A DNA stretch of 64,000 bases from Spisula solida (GCA_947247005.1 OX365944.1:6088501-6152500), one strand, 5' to 3'. Shown: positions 23,110 to 34,567, numbered from the stretch's first letter. Numbers and translations are program-made. The notes: generated by a model not told the origin, from the letters alone.

Positions 23110-24575
23110 GGGGTTAACCTATTGCCGGAAGACTGTGTTGACAGCAAGCCGCAACCACTTACAGTATATCAAAAGGTTCAACTAGTCAAAACATGTTCAA
23201 TAAATTTGATAAAATGATGTGACATCATCCTCATTAAAATGTTTATCAACTTGAGTTAAAGAAAAAAAAAGTAGCATTTTTTATGTTTCGGTCGGAAAAG
23301 CAATCATAAGATAAAAGAATATTACATTTGTGTCTTTCCACATCAAATGTATTAAATTTGATCAATAATATTGATGACATTTTCTGCCTCACATTTTTAT
23401 TATTTTATTTAACTTGTCTGATAAATAATAAATTTGATATGAAGATACTCATGTAATATGCTCTATATAAACTATAATATATTATTTCCATACAGAGTAT
23501 TACAATTAAAATACAAACAAGCATGAAAATCAATATAGCAAGCTTCCACACTCGGCTTAAATATTGTTCTATTTTCACCACATTAAAACAAAACTCATAC
23601 AAAGTCTTGCTAAGATGTGGGTGGCACTAAAGTATAATAATCGACAACATAATGACATTAATACAATTATCCCAACAAACTCTATAAAGGCGCACGACAC
23701 TATTAATATCCCTTAAGTAATAAACAGTAGCACCACCTGGGGTCTGGTACCAAGTATAACCTACCAGTGTCACGTTGTCACATAAGGGATAAATTCATCA
23801 TCATCGAAACCACTCCCTAAAACATGCGACTTGAAGGCTCTTTATCCATCATCGGAGGAGAGAATGTATGTCTAAGTCATGATATGTTTATATATAAACT
23901 CCATACAATATCAGAGATTTATGCTAAAACTTCCTTTTATTTGCAAGCACTGTCTTCAGATATCGGCAAACATGAGAATATTATTTCTCTTTCATTATTG
24001 GAACCTCTGGGTAATGGATTCAGAATTGTAGGTGGATTCTATTTTGGTCTCGGCTTCCAAGACTTCCATCATTTTCCTGTGTTCAACTATTAATGGAACT
24101 CCATTTACGTACTTACAAACGTACAAATCATATATAATTATTTTCCTGTAAAGTTCTGTATTTCCATGGCATTATAGAACTTGTAACGTTATATTGATAA
24201 AACAATAAAAGAATAACATTCCAGATGTTACCATACATGTAGATGAATTCATTTAGAGCAATTACATATATTTCAGTCATCATTAGAGGAAATGATTTAA
24301 AATAACTTGTAATATCGTACCATTAAGAGACAAATAACAGCATCAACACACCTACAGCTAACATGTAACGTCATTTCTACTTTTATATCAATTTACAGCA
24401 ATATACAAGGCTTAAAATAACATCAAGGAAAAAATTAACATCATGATTTTTTTTAAGGTTTCCTTAAGTTATATTAAAACTGAAGGATATTGATGCAATA
24501 ATTTCTGGTTAGCAAGACAGAAATACAATATAAATATATTGGCAAATCCATTGTATAACCGTTAAGTAAGCAACT
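23110..24575. other. AT-rich sequence, no supported gene
   Basis: At 23930-24095 the minus strand has an acceptor-like TTGAACACAG followed by about 25 open codons, a stop, and later AATAAA. This could be a terminal exon, but composition and splice signal are weak. The plus strand of the same stretch is also open for 89 codons. No call is made. Confidence 0.35.
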
Positions 24576-24580
24576 CCTTC

Positions 24581-24955
24581 ATGGTGCCAAGCTTGTTAGT
24601 GCTATGTGGTGCCAATCTTGTTAGTGCTATGTGGTGCCAATCTTGTTTGTTTTTGAGTGTGGTGCCAAGCTTGTTAGTGCTATGTGATGCCAAACTTGTT
24701 AGTGCTATGTGGTGCCAATCTTGTTTGTGTTTGAGTGTGGTGCCAAGCTTGTTAGTGCTATGTGATGCCAAGCTTGTTAGTGCTATGTGATGCCAATCTT
24801 TTTTGTTTTTGAGTGTGGTGCCAAGCTTGTTTGTGCTATAATGAGGCAAACTTTGTTTGTGCTTTGAGGTGTCAAGCTTGTTTGTGCCATGTGGTGTCGA
24901 CTTGTTTGTGCTATATGGTGTAAACTTTATTTGTGCTTTAACAATAATGATGCAA
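24581..24955. repeat. 26-bp minisatellite with 78-bp higher-order period
   Basis: The basic unit is GTGGTGCCAAGCTTGTTAGT followed by GCTAT. Every third unit carries TTTGAGTGTGG in place of GCTATGTGG (24655, 24733 and 24811), giving a 78-bp trimer. The right end decays. Confidence 0.85.
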
Positions 24956-24986
24956 GCTTAAGTTTACTGGTAAATAAGAGAAAGAC

Positions 24987-25235
24987 CATGTGTCACATGA
25001 CATCAAGACAAGACCATGCGTCACATGACATCAAAACAAGACCATGCGTCCCATGACATCAAGACAAGACCATGCGTCACATGACATCAAGACAAGACCA
25101 TGCGTCACATGACATCAAGACAAGACCATGCATCACGTGACATCAAAACAAGACCATGTGTCCCATGACATCAAGACAAGACCATGTGTCACATGACATC
25201 AAGACAAGACCATGTGTCACATGACATCAAGACAT
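24987..25235. repeat. 28-bp minisatellite, 9 copies
   Basis: The unit is ACCATGTGTCACATGACATC followed by AAGACAAG. Variants include GCGTC and CACGTG. Each unit contains CACATG, an E-box-like hexamer. Confidence 0.95.
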
Positions 25236-25239
25236 CAAG

Positions 25240-25755
25240 CTTCCAACAATGCCACAAACACAAACACCCTGTCTCTCCCATCAACAAAGTTGTCATTAAA
25301 GAGACTGAAGCCCTATGGGTAAAATACTCAAACATAAACTAGACACTTTTCAAAGTAAAGATATACATGTACATAGAACAGCAGTCAGTGATGATACATT
25401 CAAAGCATACTTCAATAACATTAAACTGTCATGTAGAGCTGTGTAATCTAGGTCAGCAGAGGTAAGTGTTGGCATACATGAACACACGTAGCTAGGTGAA
25501 TGTGAATTAATCAGGTTATTATTTCCCTCATTAAATTATGAAAGTTTTTTCTAACACCCACTCATTGAAAAAGCTTTCAGAAACATTAAATACTACCAGA
25601 AACACTAAGTACTACAAGTTGTAAGGTTAATATATCCAAGACCTGACAAAATAATCCAACAAATATATTGTTGAAAGAGATTTACCTGGAACCCATGAAT
25701 ACTTGTATTTATCCGCTGTCCTATTAGATTTGTTATTTTAACCAGTCAAAACATT
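25240..25755. other. Unassigned sequence
   Basis: CTGTCCTATTAGATTTGTTATTTTAACCAGTC... near 25718-25755 is a diverged extra copy of part of the adjacent fold-back arm. A 35-nt exon-like segment there was rejected for that reason. Confidence 0.4.
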
Positions 25756-25761
25756 CACACT

Positions 25762-26035
25762 GTATAGCTAAGAACATTTAACAAGAAATCCTTCAATATC
25801 CGTGCTTATCTGTTGACCAATCAGAGTTGTTATTGTAAGTAATCAAGGCATTCTTAAGGTGCAATAACGAAACACTAGAAATCGTCATATATATAGCTTA
25901 GCACATTTGACTTGTCTAATTATACTTGTGTTTTTTCGTTATTGTACGGTTAGAATGCTTTGATTAGTTAAAATAACAACTCTGATTGGACAACAGATAT
26001 AAAAGGAATACCAAGTTAAATGTGCTAAGCTATAC
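25762..26035. mobile_element. Fold-back (MITE-like) element, 274 bp, arms about 105 bp
   Basis: The left arm starts GTATAGCTAAGAACATTTAAC and the right arm ends with its near-perfect inverse ending GCTATAC. Inside, CCAATCAGAGTTGTTATT on the left is inverted as AATAACAACTCTGATTGG on the right, and CAATAACGAAA pairs with TTTCGTTATTG. A third copy of the terminal motif (ATAGCTTAGCACATTTGAC) sits in the loop at about 25895. Target duplications are not obvious. Confidence 0.65.
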
Positions 26036-26039
26036 ATAT

Positions 26040-26412
26040 GTAATTGTTTCAAGACAAGTTCAACGAACTGGTTGGGGGATTGGGTGTGACATGGTCAATG
26101 CAGTCACAAAGTGACTATAGCTGACATGTTCAGTGAGTTTTCGACTACACTGCATTTATCATACACACGTTTGTACCAGATTAGAACTATGTTTTATATA
26201 ATTGAAAAAATGAACACATCCTGACCAGATCAAACTGTCCTTTATCATCATATCATTAGTCTCTAATTAATCACCTTCAATTAATTGTTAACATGACACT
26301 TCAACCAGCTGATGAAATCCTTCCCATAAAACCAACTAACAGATGTTCACTAAAACTTACAAGAAAATAGACTACAGTGACCAGGACAAAACAGCTCTGC
26401 TAAAGTTCAAAT
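26040..26412. other. Unassigned sequence
   Basis: No exon or repeat is supported before the 39-bp array. Confidence 0.4.
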
Positions 26413-26414
26413 CA

Positions 26415-28240
26415 TGTCAGACCATCCGAAAGCTTCAGAAACAAGGCAATGTTCAAATCAGACCAGACTATCTTCAGAAACAAAGCAATGTTCAAATCAG
26501 ACCAGACTATCTTCAGAAACAAGGCAATGTTCAAATCAGACCAGACTATCTTCAGAAACAAAGCATCAGAAACAAGGCAATGTTCAAATCAGACCAGACT
26601 ATCTTCAGAAACAAGACAATGTTCAAAATCAGACCAGACTATCTTCAGAAACAAAGCAATGTTCAAATCAGACCAAACTATCTTCAGAAACAAAGCATCA
26701 GAAACAAGGCAATGTTCAAATCAGACCAGACTATCTTCAGAAACAAAGCATCAGAAACAAGGCAATGTTCAAATCAGACCAGACTATCTTCAGAAACAAA
26801 GCAATGTTCAAATCAGACCAGACTATCTTCAGAAACAAGGCAATGTTCAAATCAGACCAGACTATCTTCAGAAACAAAGCAATGTTCAAATCAGACCAGA
26901 CTATCTTCAGAAACAAAGCAATGTTCAAATCAGACCAGACTATCTTCAGAAACAAGGCAATGTTCAAATCAGACCAAACTATCTTCAGAAACAAGGCAAT
27001 GTTCAAATCAGACCAGACTATCTGCCAAAAGCTTCAGAAACAAAGCAATGTTCAAATCAGACCAAACTATCTTCAGAAACAAGGCAATGTTCAAATCAGA
27101 CCAGACTATCTTCAGAAACAAAGCAATGTTCAAATCAGACCAGACTATCTTCAGAAACAAGGCAATGTTCAAATCAGACCAGACTATCTTCAGAAACAAA
27201 GCATCAGAAACAAGGCAATGTTCAAATCAGACCAGACTATCTTCAGAAACAAAGCATCAGAAACAAGGCAATGTTCAAATCAGACCAGACTATCTTCAGA
27301 AACAAAGCAATGTTCAAATCAGACCAGACTATCTTCAGAAACAAGGCAATGTTCAAATCAGACCAGACTATCTTCAGAAACAAAGCAATGTTCAAATCAG
27401 ACCAGACTATCTTCAGAAACAAAGCAATGTTCAAATCAGACCAGACTATCTTCAGAAACAAGGCAATGTTCAAATCAGACCAAACTATCTTCAGAAACAA
27501 GGCAATGTTCAAATCAGACCAGACTATCTGCCAAAAGCTTCAGAAACAAAGCAATGTTCAAATCAGACCAAACTATCTTCAGAAACAAGGCAATGTTCAA
27601 ATCAGACCAGACTATCTTCAGAAACAAAGCAATGTTCAAATCAGACCAGACTATCTTCAGAAACAAGGCAATGTTCAAATCAGACCAGACTATCTTCAGA
27701 AACAAAGCATCAGAAACAAGGCAATGTTCAAATCAGACCAGACTATCTTCAGAAACAAGGCAATGTTCAAATCAGACCAGACTATCTTCAGAAACAAAGC
27801 AATGTTCAAATCAGACCAAACTATCTTCAGAAACAAGGCAATGTTCAAATCAGACCAGACTATCTGCCAAAAGCTTCAGAAACAAAGCAATGTTCAAATC
27901 AGACCAAACTTTCTTCAGAAACAAGGCAATGTTCAAATCAGACCAGACTATCTTCAGAAACAAAGCAATGTTCAAATCAGACCAGACTATCTTCAGAAAC
28001 AAAGCAATGTTCAAATCAGACCAGACTATCTTCAGAAACAAGGCAATGTTCAAATCAGACCAGACTATCTTCAGAAACAAAGCATCAGAAACAAGGCAAT
28101 GTTCAAATCAGACCAAACTATCTTCAGAAACAAGGCAATGTTCAAATCAGACCAGACTATCTTCAGAAACAAGGCAATGTTCAAATCAGACCAGGCTATC
28201 TTCAGAAACAAGGCAATGTTCAAATCAGACCAAACTATAT
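26415..28240. repeat. 39-bp minisatellite, about 46 copies, with 506-bp higher-order repeat
   Basis: The unit is AAACAAAGCAATGTTCAAAT followed by CAGACCAGACTATCTTCAG. Variants are CAAGG for CAAAG, CCAAACT for CCAGACT, an inserted CATCAGAAACAAGG and a CTGCCAAAAG junction. The variant order repeats exactly after 506 bp (26737-27199 against 27243-27705), and a third partial block follows. Because 39 is divisible by 3 and the unit has no stops, all three plus frames (609-660 codons) and minus frames stay open. This is not evidence for a protein. Confidence 0.97.
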
Positions 28241-28400
28241 TAATGAATACAGCATTTGGGGGACATGGAAAACTGATTCTGGAGGTAGTCCTCATTTTTT
28301 TGGGAAAATGATTTTTATTATTTAACTGCTTCTGAAGGTACCTCAGTACCTCAATACCTTTAACTGCAATGGGTCAAAGAATCGTTCACTTTGGCCAAAA

Positions 28401-28505
28401 CAGGATCAAACTCGCTCGCATGCACCATCAGTCCATCAGTCAGAGTCTATACAACATGCATTATAATGTGTAGTTTGTTAGTGTTCTACCTACTGAGCCA
28501 CCCGA
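28401..28505 (-). repeat. tRNA-derived SINE head
   Basis: On the minus strand GGTGGCTCAGTAGGTAGAAC is an excellent polymerase III A box/D arm. AGTTTGATCCTG, about 80 bases further, fits a B box. The distance exceeds that of a tRNA, so the copy is diverged or carries an insertion. Confidence 0.6.
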
Positions 28506-28509
28506 CAGT

Positions 28510-29350
28510 TGTTTGCACTGACTGGGATATTCAGGTGACCAAACATGTTCCTTGACAAGCAATAGTACAATTTTCACCACAATCAAAACAAACCATTCAA
28601 AATAATGAAGTTTAATACATAAAATTTATTTAGATCATACCATTAAACTAAATATTTACCCTTAAATTGTCAAATGACAAAAAACGAACAGCAAGCATCT
28701 ACAATGACTACATAAAACTTGACTAACCCTCTTCAACAATAAACCATTCTGAGATCACAGGGCAAGTTAAATGCCATTGTTGATACTTATACACAATTAA
28801 GCTTTGATTATGACTGTATTCAATGACATTTCCAGCAAACCCAACTTAGGAAATTCCAGGAACTCTATGAAAGGTCAATGTAGGCATGCAAATAATAAGT
28901 CATGTAAGGTCAATGGTGGGAGTGTACAAGTCATGCAAGTTCAATGCAGTTTTCCCAAAACTTAAGAATACATGGACAACCCCCCTCCACGAATTACAGA
29001 GCTTAAGGGACCTATCACCTAAGTTAGAAATAAAGACCTCCCCCCCCCCCACAGTCTCTATATAAGCACCTCCATGGACACATATTTTAAAGAATTGCAT
29101 TTCTGGTCCAGTGGGTGGCAGTGGTTTCTGTGTTTATAAATCTAATAAACAATGTCGTAAACTAAATATAATTTTTATCAGAGGATGTACTCAATCTACA
29201 AAGAAAGGAATTTCAATTTCACAATCCGTGTCAGCAAGATAGAAGTATAAGTCATACATCAGACTGACACACTGTGAAAGGTCAAAGTAATTTATAATAT
29301 CTCTAGGCCTAATATAATTTCTATGACAGTTTTATGACGGTATATTACAC
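28510..29350. other. AT-rich sequence with poly-C tract
   Basis: A run of about 11 C lies at 29040-29050. There is a short duplication of AAGTCATG...AGGTCAATG around 28870-28945. No supported exon. Confidence 0.4.
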
Positions 29351-29354
29351 ATAC

Positions 29355-29394
29355 CAGCGACAAGAGAGCTATAGAATACCTTGCCATAGTTCAA
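29355..29394 (-). CDS. Candidate 40-nt exon (minus-strand gene)
   Basis: On the minus strand an acceptor with a pyrimidine-containing tract (ACTGTATTTCCAG) is followed by 40 nt open in only one frame: Leu-Asn-Tyr-Gly-Lys-Val-Phe-Tyr-Ser-Ser-Leu-Val-Ala plus one base. A donor CGCTG then GTATGT follows. It starts in phase 0 and ends in phase 1. Its phase matches the end of the candidate exon at 31424-31596, which ends in phase 0. A 40-nt open stretch between splice-like sites can occur by chance, so support is mainly from its neighbours. Confidence 0.25.
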
Positions 29395-29574
29395 CTGGAA
29401 ATACAGTTTTAGACAAAAACAATTAAACTAATATAATGAAATCATTACTATAGAAACAAGATAGCTGAATGTCATTCAGTGACTTTCAATAATATGCTTA
29501 GTATGCAATAATGAAACTTACTACAGTCCATTCCAAATGAGTTCAGAATACAGTCTATGAAATCTTTTCTCAAT

Positions 29575-29850
29575 GACTATTGGTCAATCATTTGTAAAAC
29601 AAGTTTTCATTGGCTGTTCCTTTATTCCAATCAAATTAATTGGAAAAACAATGAACTATACACCATTGCTTTTAGGTCAACTATTTGTAAAAAAAGTTTT
29701 CAATGGCTTATGTACACAGTTGCTTTAGGTCAATTATTTCAAAAACAAATTTTCATTGGTTGTTACCTTTATCCAATCATAATAAGTTAAAAATACCATG
29801 AATTATCTACACATTTGCTATTGGTAACAAGCTTTCATTGGCTGACCATC
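29575..29850. repeat. Irregular direct repeats with TTTTCATTGGCTG
   Basis: At least four diverged copies of GTCAATTATTTGTAAAACA or similar, then AGTTTTCATTGGCTG, lie near 29582, 29678, 29730 and 29820. Spacing is uneven. Each copy contains ATTGG, an inverted CCAAT motif. Confidence 0.65.
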
Positions 29851-29879
29851 TTGTATAATACCATTTAACTTTCAAGGCA

Positions 29880-30430
29880 ATCATCTGCATGTGTTTTTGT
29901 TATTACTAAATTAAATTACATCTTAAAAAGAATGTTATGTTCTCCTTTCTAACATGCAGTTTACTATAGCTTCAGAGATTCAAATTCAAATTTTGACATC
30001 ATTTGAGGGACGAAGGGTGACTTCATATCATGATTGTGTTACTTGTACCAGGCACACAAACCATGGCTCATTTACAAGTCGAGAGATATACATGAAGTAT
30101 TCAGAGTGAGTAAGTTTACTCCAGTTATCTAACACAATCTGTTCTATTACACTGTGTATATCAAAACCAGATGCACTGGTTTCAGTTCATGACAATCTTG
30201 AGATTGTAAGCCTTTCCGACAGTTAAAAGTTGCCCTCTTAATGATCAAAACAGAACATCCAAGACAATTGCACATCAACAAATATCAGGGTTTTACGAAA
30301 TTGCTTAATTGACCAAACCATCGCCATGGTAATTAATTACTCCATTGTTCATAAACTCTGGCATTATACTGGATTTTCTAGGAAGCTTCACTAGCAACAT
30401 TTGTTTTCATCATGCAATGCTCTTTCACAG
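29880..30430. other. Unassigned sequence
   Basis: No exon or repeat is supported. Confidence 0.4.
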
Positions 30431-30438
30431 AAAAGTAT

Positions 30439-30745
30439 AACAAGAGATGTTAGTAAAACACTTATGCCCCAATGGAAGCCCAATAGTCAGAAATGGTAAA
30501 CGTCACTGTCACCTTGACCTTTGACCTACTGACCTAAAAATCCATAGGGATCATCTACTGTTGATGACCAACCTCCATGTAAAGTTTGAAGATCCAAGGG
30601 CAAAGCGTTCTCGAGCTATTGAACTGAAACCAATTGAATAGTCAGAAATGGTAAAGGTCACCTTGACCTAAAGACATTAGGAGTTAGTGACATTGAACCG
30701 AGGAGGTAGTGACATTGAACCAAGAAGGTAGTGACATTAAAGTGT
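30439..30745 (+). repeat. Dispersed bivalve-type repeat (copy 1) plus 22-bp triplication
   Basis: It starts AACAAGAGATGTT, then CAATAGTCAGAAATGGTAAA, ACCTTGACCTTTGACCTACT, ATCTACTGTTGATGACCAAC and a GAAGATCC block. The same series in the same order and orientation recurs at 46847-47113, so this is an interspersed repeat. Its tail (about 30673-30745) has three copies of a GTAGTGACATTGAACCAAGA-like unit. Confidence 0.8.
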
Positions 30746-30837
30746 TACAGCACACTTGTGACTCCAAGTGACTTAAAGGGTAAACACATAATCTACAAAT
30801 GTACCGAGTGATTATAATAATTACTCTTTCAAAAGAG

Positions 30838-31415
30838 AGTATGACCAGTTTGTACTCTTAATGAGAGAGTTAAGGACCAGTTTGTACTCTTAATGAGAGA
30901 GTATGACCAATTTGTACTCTTCATCAGAGAGAATGACCAGTTTGTACTCTTCATCAGAGTACAACCAATTTGTACTCTTCATCAGAGAGAATGACCAGTT
31001 TGTACTCTTAATGAGAGAGTATGACCAGTTTGCACTCTTCATCGGAGAGTACAACCAATTTGTACTCTTAATGAGAGAGTATGACCAGTTTGTACTCTTC
31101 ATCAGAGAGTATGACCAATTTGAACTCTTCATCAGAGAGTATGACCAATTTGAACTCTTCATCAGAGAGTATGACCAATTTGTATTCTTAATGAGAGAGT
31201 ATAACCAATTCGAACTCTTCATCCGAGAATACGAATAATTTGTACTCTTCATCAGAGAGTATGACCAATTTGTTCTCTTCGTCAGAGAGTATGACCAGTT
31301 TGTATTCTTAATGAGAGAGTATGACCAATTTGAACTCTTCATCAGAGAGTACGAATAATTTGTACTCTTCATCAGAGAGTATGACCAGTTTGTACTCTTC
31401 AGAGTATGACCAGCA
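30838..31415. repeat. 30-bp minisatellite, about 19 copies
   Basis: The unit is TATGACCAGTTTGTACTCTT followed by CATCAGAGAG or AATGAGAGAG. A minus-strand frame repeats a 10-residue Ser-Thr-Asn-Trp-Ser-Tyr-Ser-Leu-Met-Lys-like peptide across the array because 30 is a multiple of 3. This part is not considered coding. The frame's non-repeat N-terminal part overlaps a candidate exon. Confidence 0.95.
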
Positions 31416-31423
31416 GCAGCTAC

Positions 31424-31596
31424 CTGGAACAAACTGCTATGTGCCAAGTAAGGGAGACATGCCAGTGCAATTGTTAAAGATCCAGCATGTTGCCACCTGG
31501 GATGATCCTGAGATATTTTGTACTCCATCAGAGTTTTTAATACAACTTCTGGAAACAATTCATTATCTATCTCATCTATATCTTTGTAGACCATTT
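31424..31596 (-). CDS. Candidate 173-nt exon, helical protein segment
   Basis: On the minus strand the acceptor follows CCAGTTCCTCTCCCTGTGAA (then ATAG). A donor CAG then GTAGCT (plus TAC, 31421-31423) ends it. Two bases complete a codon, then 57 codons are open in one frame. They begin Met-Val-Tyr-Lys-Asp-Ile-Asp-Glu and include ELFPEVVLKTLMEYK, HPRWQHAGSL and TIALACLPYLAHSSLFQ. Composition is protein-like and could form amphipathic helices, perhaps HEAT/ARM-like, but I do not recognise the family. A shorter version starting at an alternative acceptor (31548) keeps the same frame. The 30-bp array begins 9 bp past the donor. The plus strand of this stretch is also partly open, which lowers confidence. 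Confidence 0.4.
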
Positions 31597-31830
31597 CTAT
31601 TTCACAGGGAGAGGAACTGGTTGAATATCCAATATGACAGGTCACTTGTCACTGACGGTATGGTGTAGGGATATATCTATCACCATTATTAACTTGGTGA
31701 TCTACTTATCTTTTAGTTTATGTATAGTCAGGCGTACATTGACCTATTGATGGACAAAATCTACTTTTGGTGTCATCTTGTATATGGTCGATATTCTATT
31801 TGCATGTTTCTGACAGAGTTCATTTCATAC

Positions 31831-31880
31831 CATCAAGTTTACAAATATCATCATTGCAACAGCAGAGGTAAACAATCAGA
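31831..31880 (-). CDS. Candidate 50-nt exon (weak splice signals)
   Basis: It lies between an AATAAATCAG acceptor with a poor pyrimidine tract and a GATG then GTATGA donor. One base, 16 codons (including LIVYLCCCNDDICKLD) and one base are open in a single frame. It joins in phase with the exon candidates at 33704-33800 (ends with two bases) and 31424-31596 (starts with two bases). The phase fit is its main support; the splice sites are weak. Confidence 0.2.
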
Positions 31881-32037
31881 CTGATTTATTTGTATGATAT
31901 CCTTTGTTTTAACATAAAAAAGTAAGATCAAATGTGAAGCAGGCAACATCATAATTATGCACAGTCCACATGATAGCTTCTTTGATTATGAATCATATCT
32001 TGCTCCTAATTAAAACCATTTAAAACTTGTTAGTATA

Positions 32038-32430
32038 TGAGTTTTGTCTCAATGACAGCTCTAGAGGATGTTACAACAGGATAACAGTTGCATCTCTGAA
32101 AATTGCGACCTAATGACTCTCGGCCATTGCTTGCTCTTAATTATAACCCATTAAAACTTTAGATACAACACGATTTGTGTCTCAATGAAAGCTCTATTGG
32201 ATGCTCGAACACGAGTTGTGTTTAACGACAGCTCTATAGGTTGCTTGAACACGATTTGTGTCTCAATAACAGCTCTATTGGATGCTTGAACACAAGTTGT
32301 GTCTCAACTATAGCTCTGTCAGATGCTTAAACACGAGTTGTGTCTCAACAAAAGCTCTATGGGCCGCTTGAGCACGCAAGTTGTGTCTCAACGACAGCTC
32401 TGTAGCAGGAGTTGTGTCTTAAAAGACTCC
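32038..32430. repeat. 41-bp minisatellite, about 9 diverged copies
   Basis: The unit is ACACGAGTTGTGTCTCAACG followed by ACAGCTCTATTGGATGCTTGA, with substitutions and small indels. The first copy at 32040 is the most diverged. Confidence 0.85.
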
Positions 32431-32434
32431 TGGT

Positions 32435-33700
32435 CAGACACAATTCCTGATCTAACAATTACATTCTTAAATAAGCTTGAACCAGCATAACATACCAGCT
32501 TGTTTAACAACCTCAGTATAATTTAATTATAAATATTTTGTGAAAACAAACCACAATCACATGACTAGAATGACAAAAATTGTGGTAAAGACCCATGTCA
32601 ACATGACTTAAACGTTTTAGAAAAGTTTGGTTTCTACAAGTAAATAACAACAAGTATAATTAAGTAAGTCCAACTACAACAAGTACACCAAGCTGTACAA
32701 AGAAAGCAGCCTGACAACATAATAATACTCCTTTTGAAATTAGCCCAAGATGGTACCATACATGCAAGGCTTTTGGTGACAAGTCCTTTCCAGTTTTAAA
32801 TTACTGAGAGAAGATAACTCAAACTCAATCAAAAATGAGGTTGAAGTTTGAAGAAAAATGTGTTTAATTAATTATGGAAATGAACATGTTGTAGTAAATT
32901 CTTGACCTAAACCTAAACATAATCCATTCAATATTTTAAAAGTAGAATGAATTAGTTTCGGCAAACAAAAAGCTGAATGCTTGATTCTTTGCATGTAGAA
33001 ATGTATATTGTACATAATAATGCCCTCCCTACTGGGACCCAAATAGTCATTTAGGATCAAGGTCATAGTATTCAAGTTCACTATGACCTTGACCCTATGG
33101 TGACCTTGACGTTTGACTTGTCCATTCAGCAGATCAAAATAAACCTCAATAGACAGTTAAGAGAAATGTCAGCCGAGTTGAAACTAGTGCTCAATCAGAC
33201 ATGAGTTTGCCTAACACACTGTCCAACCGAGAATGTGTCAAGCAATAAACCCACACCACCTTAAAGTGGGCGAAAGGGACACAATCACAATACCCAGAGA
33301 AAAATGCACTATTTATTTAATCGATCACAGGAACACAAATTGTGCATATGGAAATGATTGGGTTAGTTTCAACCATTCATTCACACACTTCGCAGGCTTA
33401 GAATTAGAAAGTCGTAAGTACAAATAAATCAATATTTTGAGAAAACAAGAAAAAAACGTTGTGAAAACTACTCTTTAATTATGAAAAAACAAGCTTTTTA
33501 AACTTCAGTTTTGTCAACATGACTACTTCTGATTTTTATTAAAATAGGCTCATAAGAAGCGCTTTGAGATGCAGATTTAAAATATGCATGAGTCTTATAA
33601 GGTTGTAAGTAGTACTAATTACGATCTTCTAACTCTAAGCCAACGATTTGTAAGTGCAGCTAGGTCAACAGTAAGTAATGAAAGCACAATGTATTGAACT
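32435..33700. other. Unassigned sequence with a TGACCTTGACC repeat fragment
   Basis: About 33020-33125 holds a fragment of the dispersed repeat class (CCTACTGGGACCCAAATAGT, ATGACCTTGACCCT, GGTGACCTTGACGTTTGACT). Two short frames on either side have no splice support. Confidence 0.45.
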
Positions 33701-33703
33701 TAC

Positions 33704-33800
33704 CAAAAATAGAAGAAATTCTGCACAACTCCCCATTTCCTGTTGAAGATGCATTCTTCTACGCCATTAGGATAAATAAAGTCAATCTTCATATTGGAGT
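33704..33800 (-). CDS. Candidate 97-nt internal coding exon (minus-strand gene)
   Basis: On the minus strand a textbook acceptor (TTTTCTCTCTTTTTCAG) precedes 97 nt and a donor TTTTG then GTAAGT (plus CTTAC, 33699-33703). Two of three frames have stops. The third reads two bases, 31 codons and two bases, including SNMKIDFIYPNGVEE and CIFNRKWGVVQNFFYF. The aromatic-rich, Cys-containing segment looks like real protein but I do not recognise the family. It joins in phase with the micro-exon at 34543-34567 on its 5' side. This is one of the two best-supported coding segments in the window. Confidence 0.55.
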
Positions 33801-34077
33801 CTGAAAAAGAGAGAAAATTAACCCATAAAACTTCCTAACAAGACGATGTTTGACATTTATGGGAAAGTGACCTTTTCAAGATTAAAGATCTTATAATCTA
33901 CATACCTGTAGCTGTATGGGGAAAGCTGGGCAAACAATTTAAGCTAGTTTTGTAAGTGTAATTAATCATTATACGCTCACACAATTCAGCCAGTTACATA
34001 GTTGTATACATTCAGCCTTCCGGCTTCACACTAACTGATTATCAGGAATTCTAATTATTCATAAATATAGGCCACAT

Positions 34078-34245
34078 ATACTGTAAAAACACAACTTTTC
34101 GCAAGGTAAAAATTGCGCGATTTTTTATCCTTAAGTAGTTCCAGAGGTTTTATGTTAACGATTTTTAAAATTCAGAAAGAACTATTTTATGTTGTTGTAA
34201 CGGTCGAAGTTAAAAGTTCACGAACATAAATTTTTACAAACCTAT
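34078..34245. mobile_element. Possible CTGTAAA...TTCGCG-type MITE, degraded
   Basis: The left end TACTGTAAAAACACAACTTT then TCGC, with a right side ending AACATAAATTTTTACA, resembles the elements at 20705 and 62024. The right inverted repeat is weak and limits are approximate. Confidence 0.3.
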
Positions 34246-34542
34246 CGATTTTGCCAATTTAGCAAAAATTAATTAGTGGTTTTTCATTATCATTCTTCTT
34301 CTAGAAAACTAACTATATTGTACAGCCATTTTTCTACATGCCAAATTTGTGAACAACAAAAGGAATGCTGCTAATATATAAATTACCTCACACAGAGATT
34401 TTCAATTCTGTTTGTTTTATTCTTAATTGCACTTAAGATAAGAATTGTACCACAAACATGAAAATAAATTTGAATTCCATTATCAGGAAATACACAAACA
34501 ATTCAAGATAGATTTAATTAATAAAAATACTTCAAAACATAC

Positions 34543-34567
34543 CAGTCCTGAGTCGATATTTAGGTGC
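34543..34567 (-). CDS. Candidate 25-nt micro-exon (minus-strand gene)
   Basis: An acceptor with tract AGAGTGTCTGATTTTAG and a donor GGACTG then GTATGT bound 25 nt, read as Ala-Pro-Lys-Tyr-Arg-Leu-Arg-Thr plus one base. The leftover G joins the two leading bases of the exon at 33704-33800 to give Asp, keeping the frame open. It starts in phase 0, which matches the phase-0 end of the exon at 59991-60093. Micro-exons are easy to find by chance. Confidence 0.35.

Noticed and set aside
23930..24095. Possible minus terminal exon (25 codons, stop, AATAAA)
   Set aside because: Weak acceptor, phase mismatch with the other candidates, and the opposite strand is equally open.
25684..25725. 35-nt minus exon-like segment before a GTAAAT donor, in phase with the 29355 exon
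   Set aside because: It overlaps a diverged copy of the adjacent fold-back arm and the acceptor is poor.
26343..28325. Three overlapping plus frames of 609-660 codons plus minus frames
   Set aside because: All frames are open together because the 39-bp unit lacks stops and its length is a multiple of 3. There is no unique protein sequence outside the repeat.
30890..31645. 251-codon minus frame with 10-residue repeats as one protein
   Set aside because: It starts at GTG and most of it is translation of the 30-bp array. Only the non-repeat part is kept, as a spliced exon candidate ending before the array.
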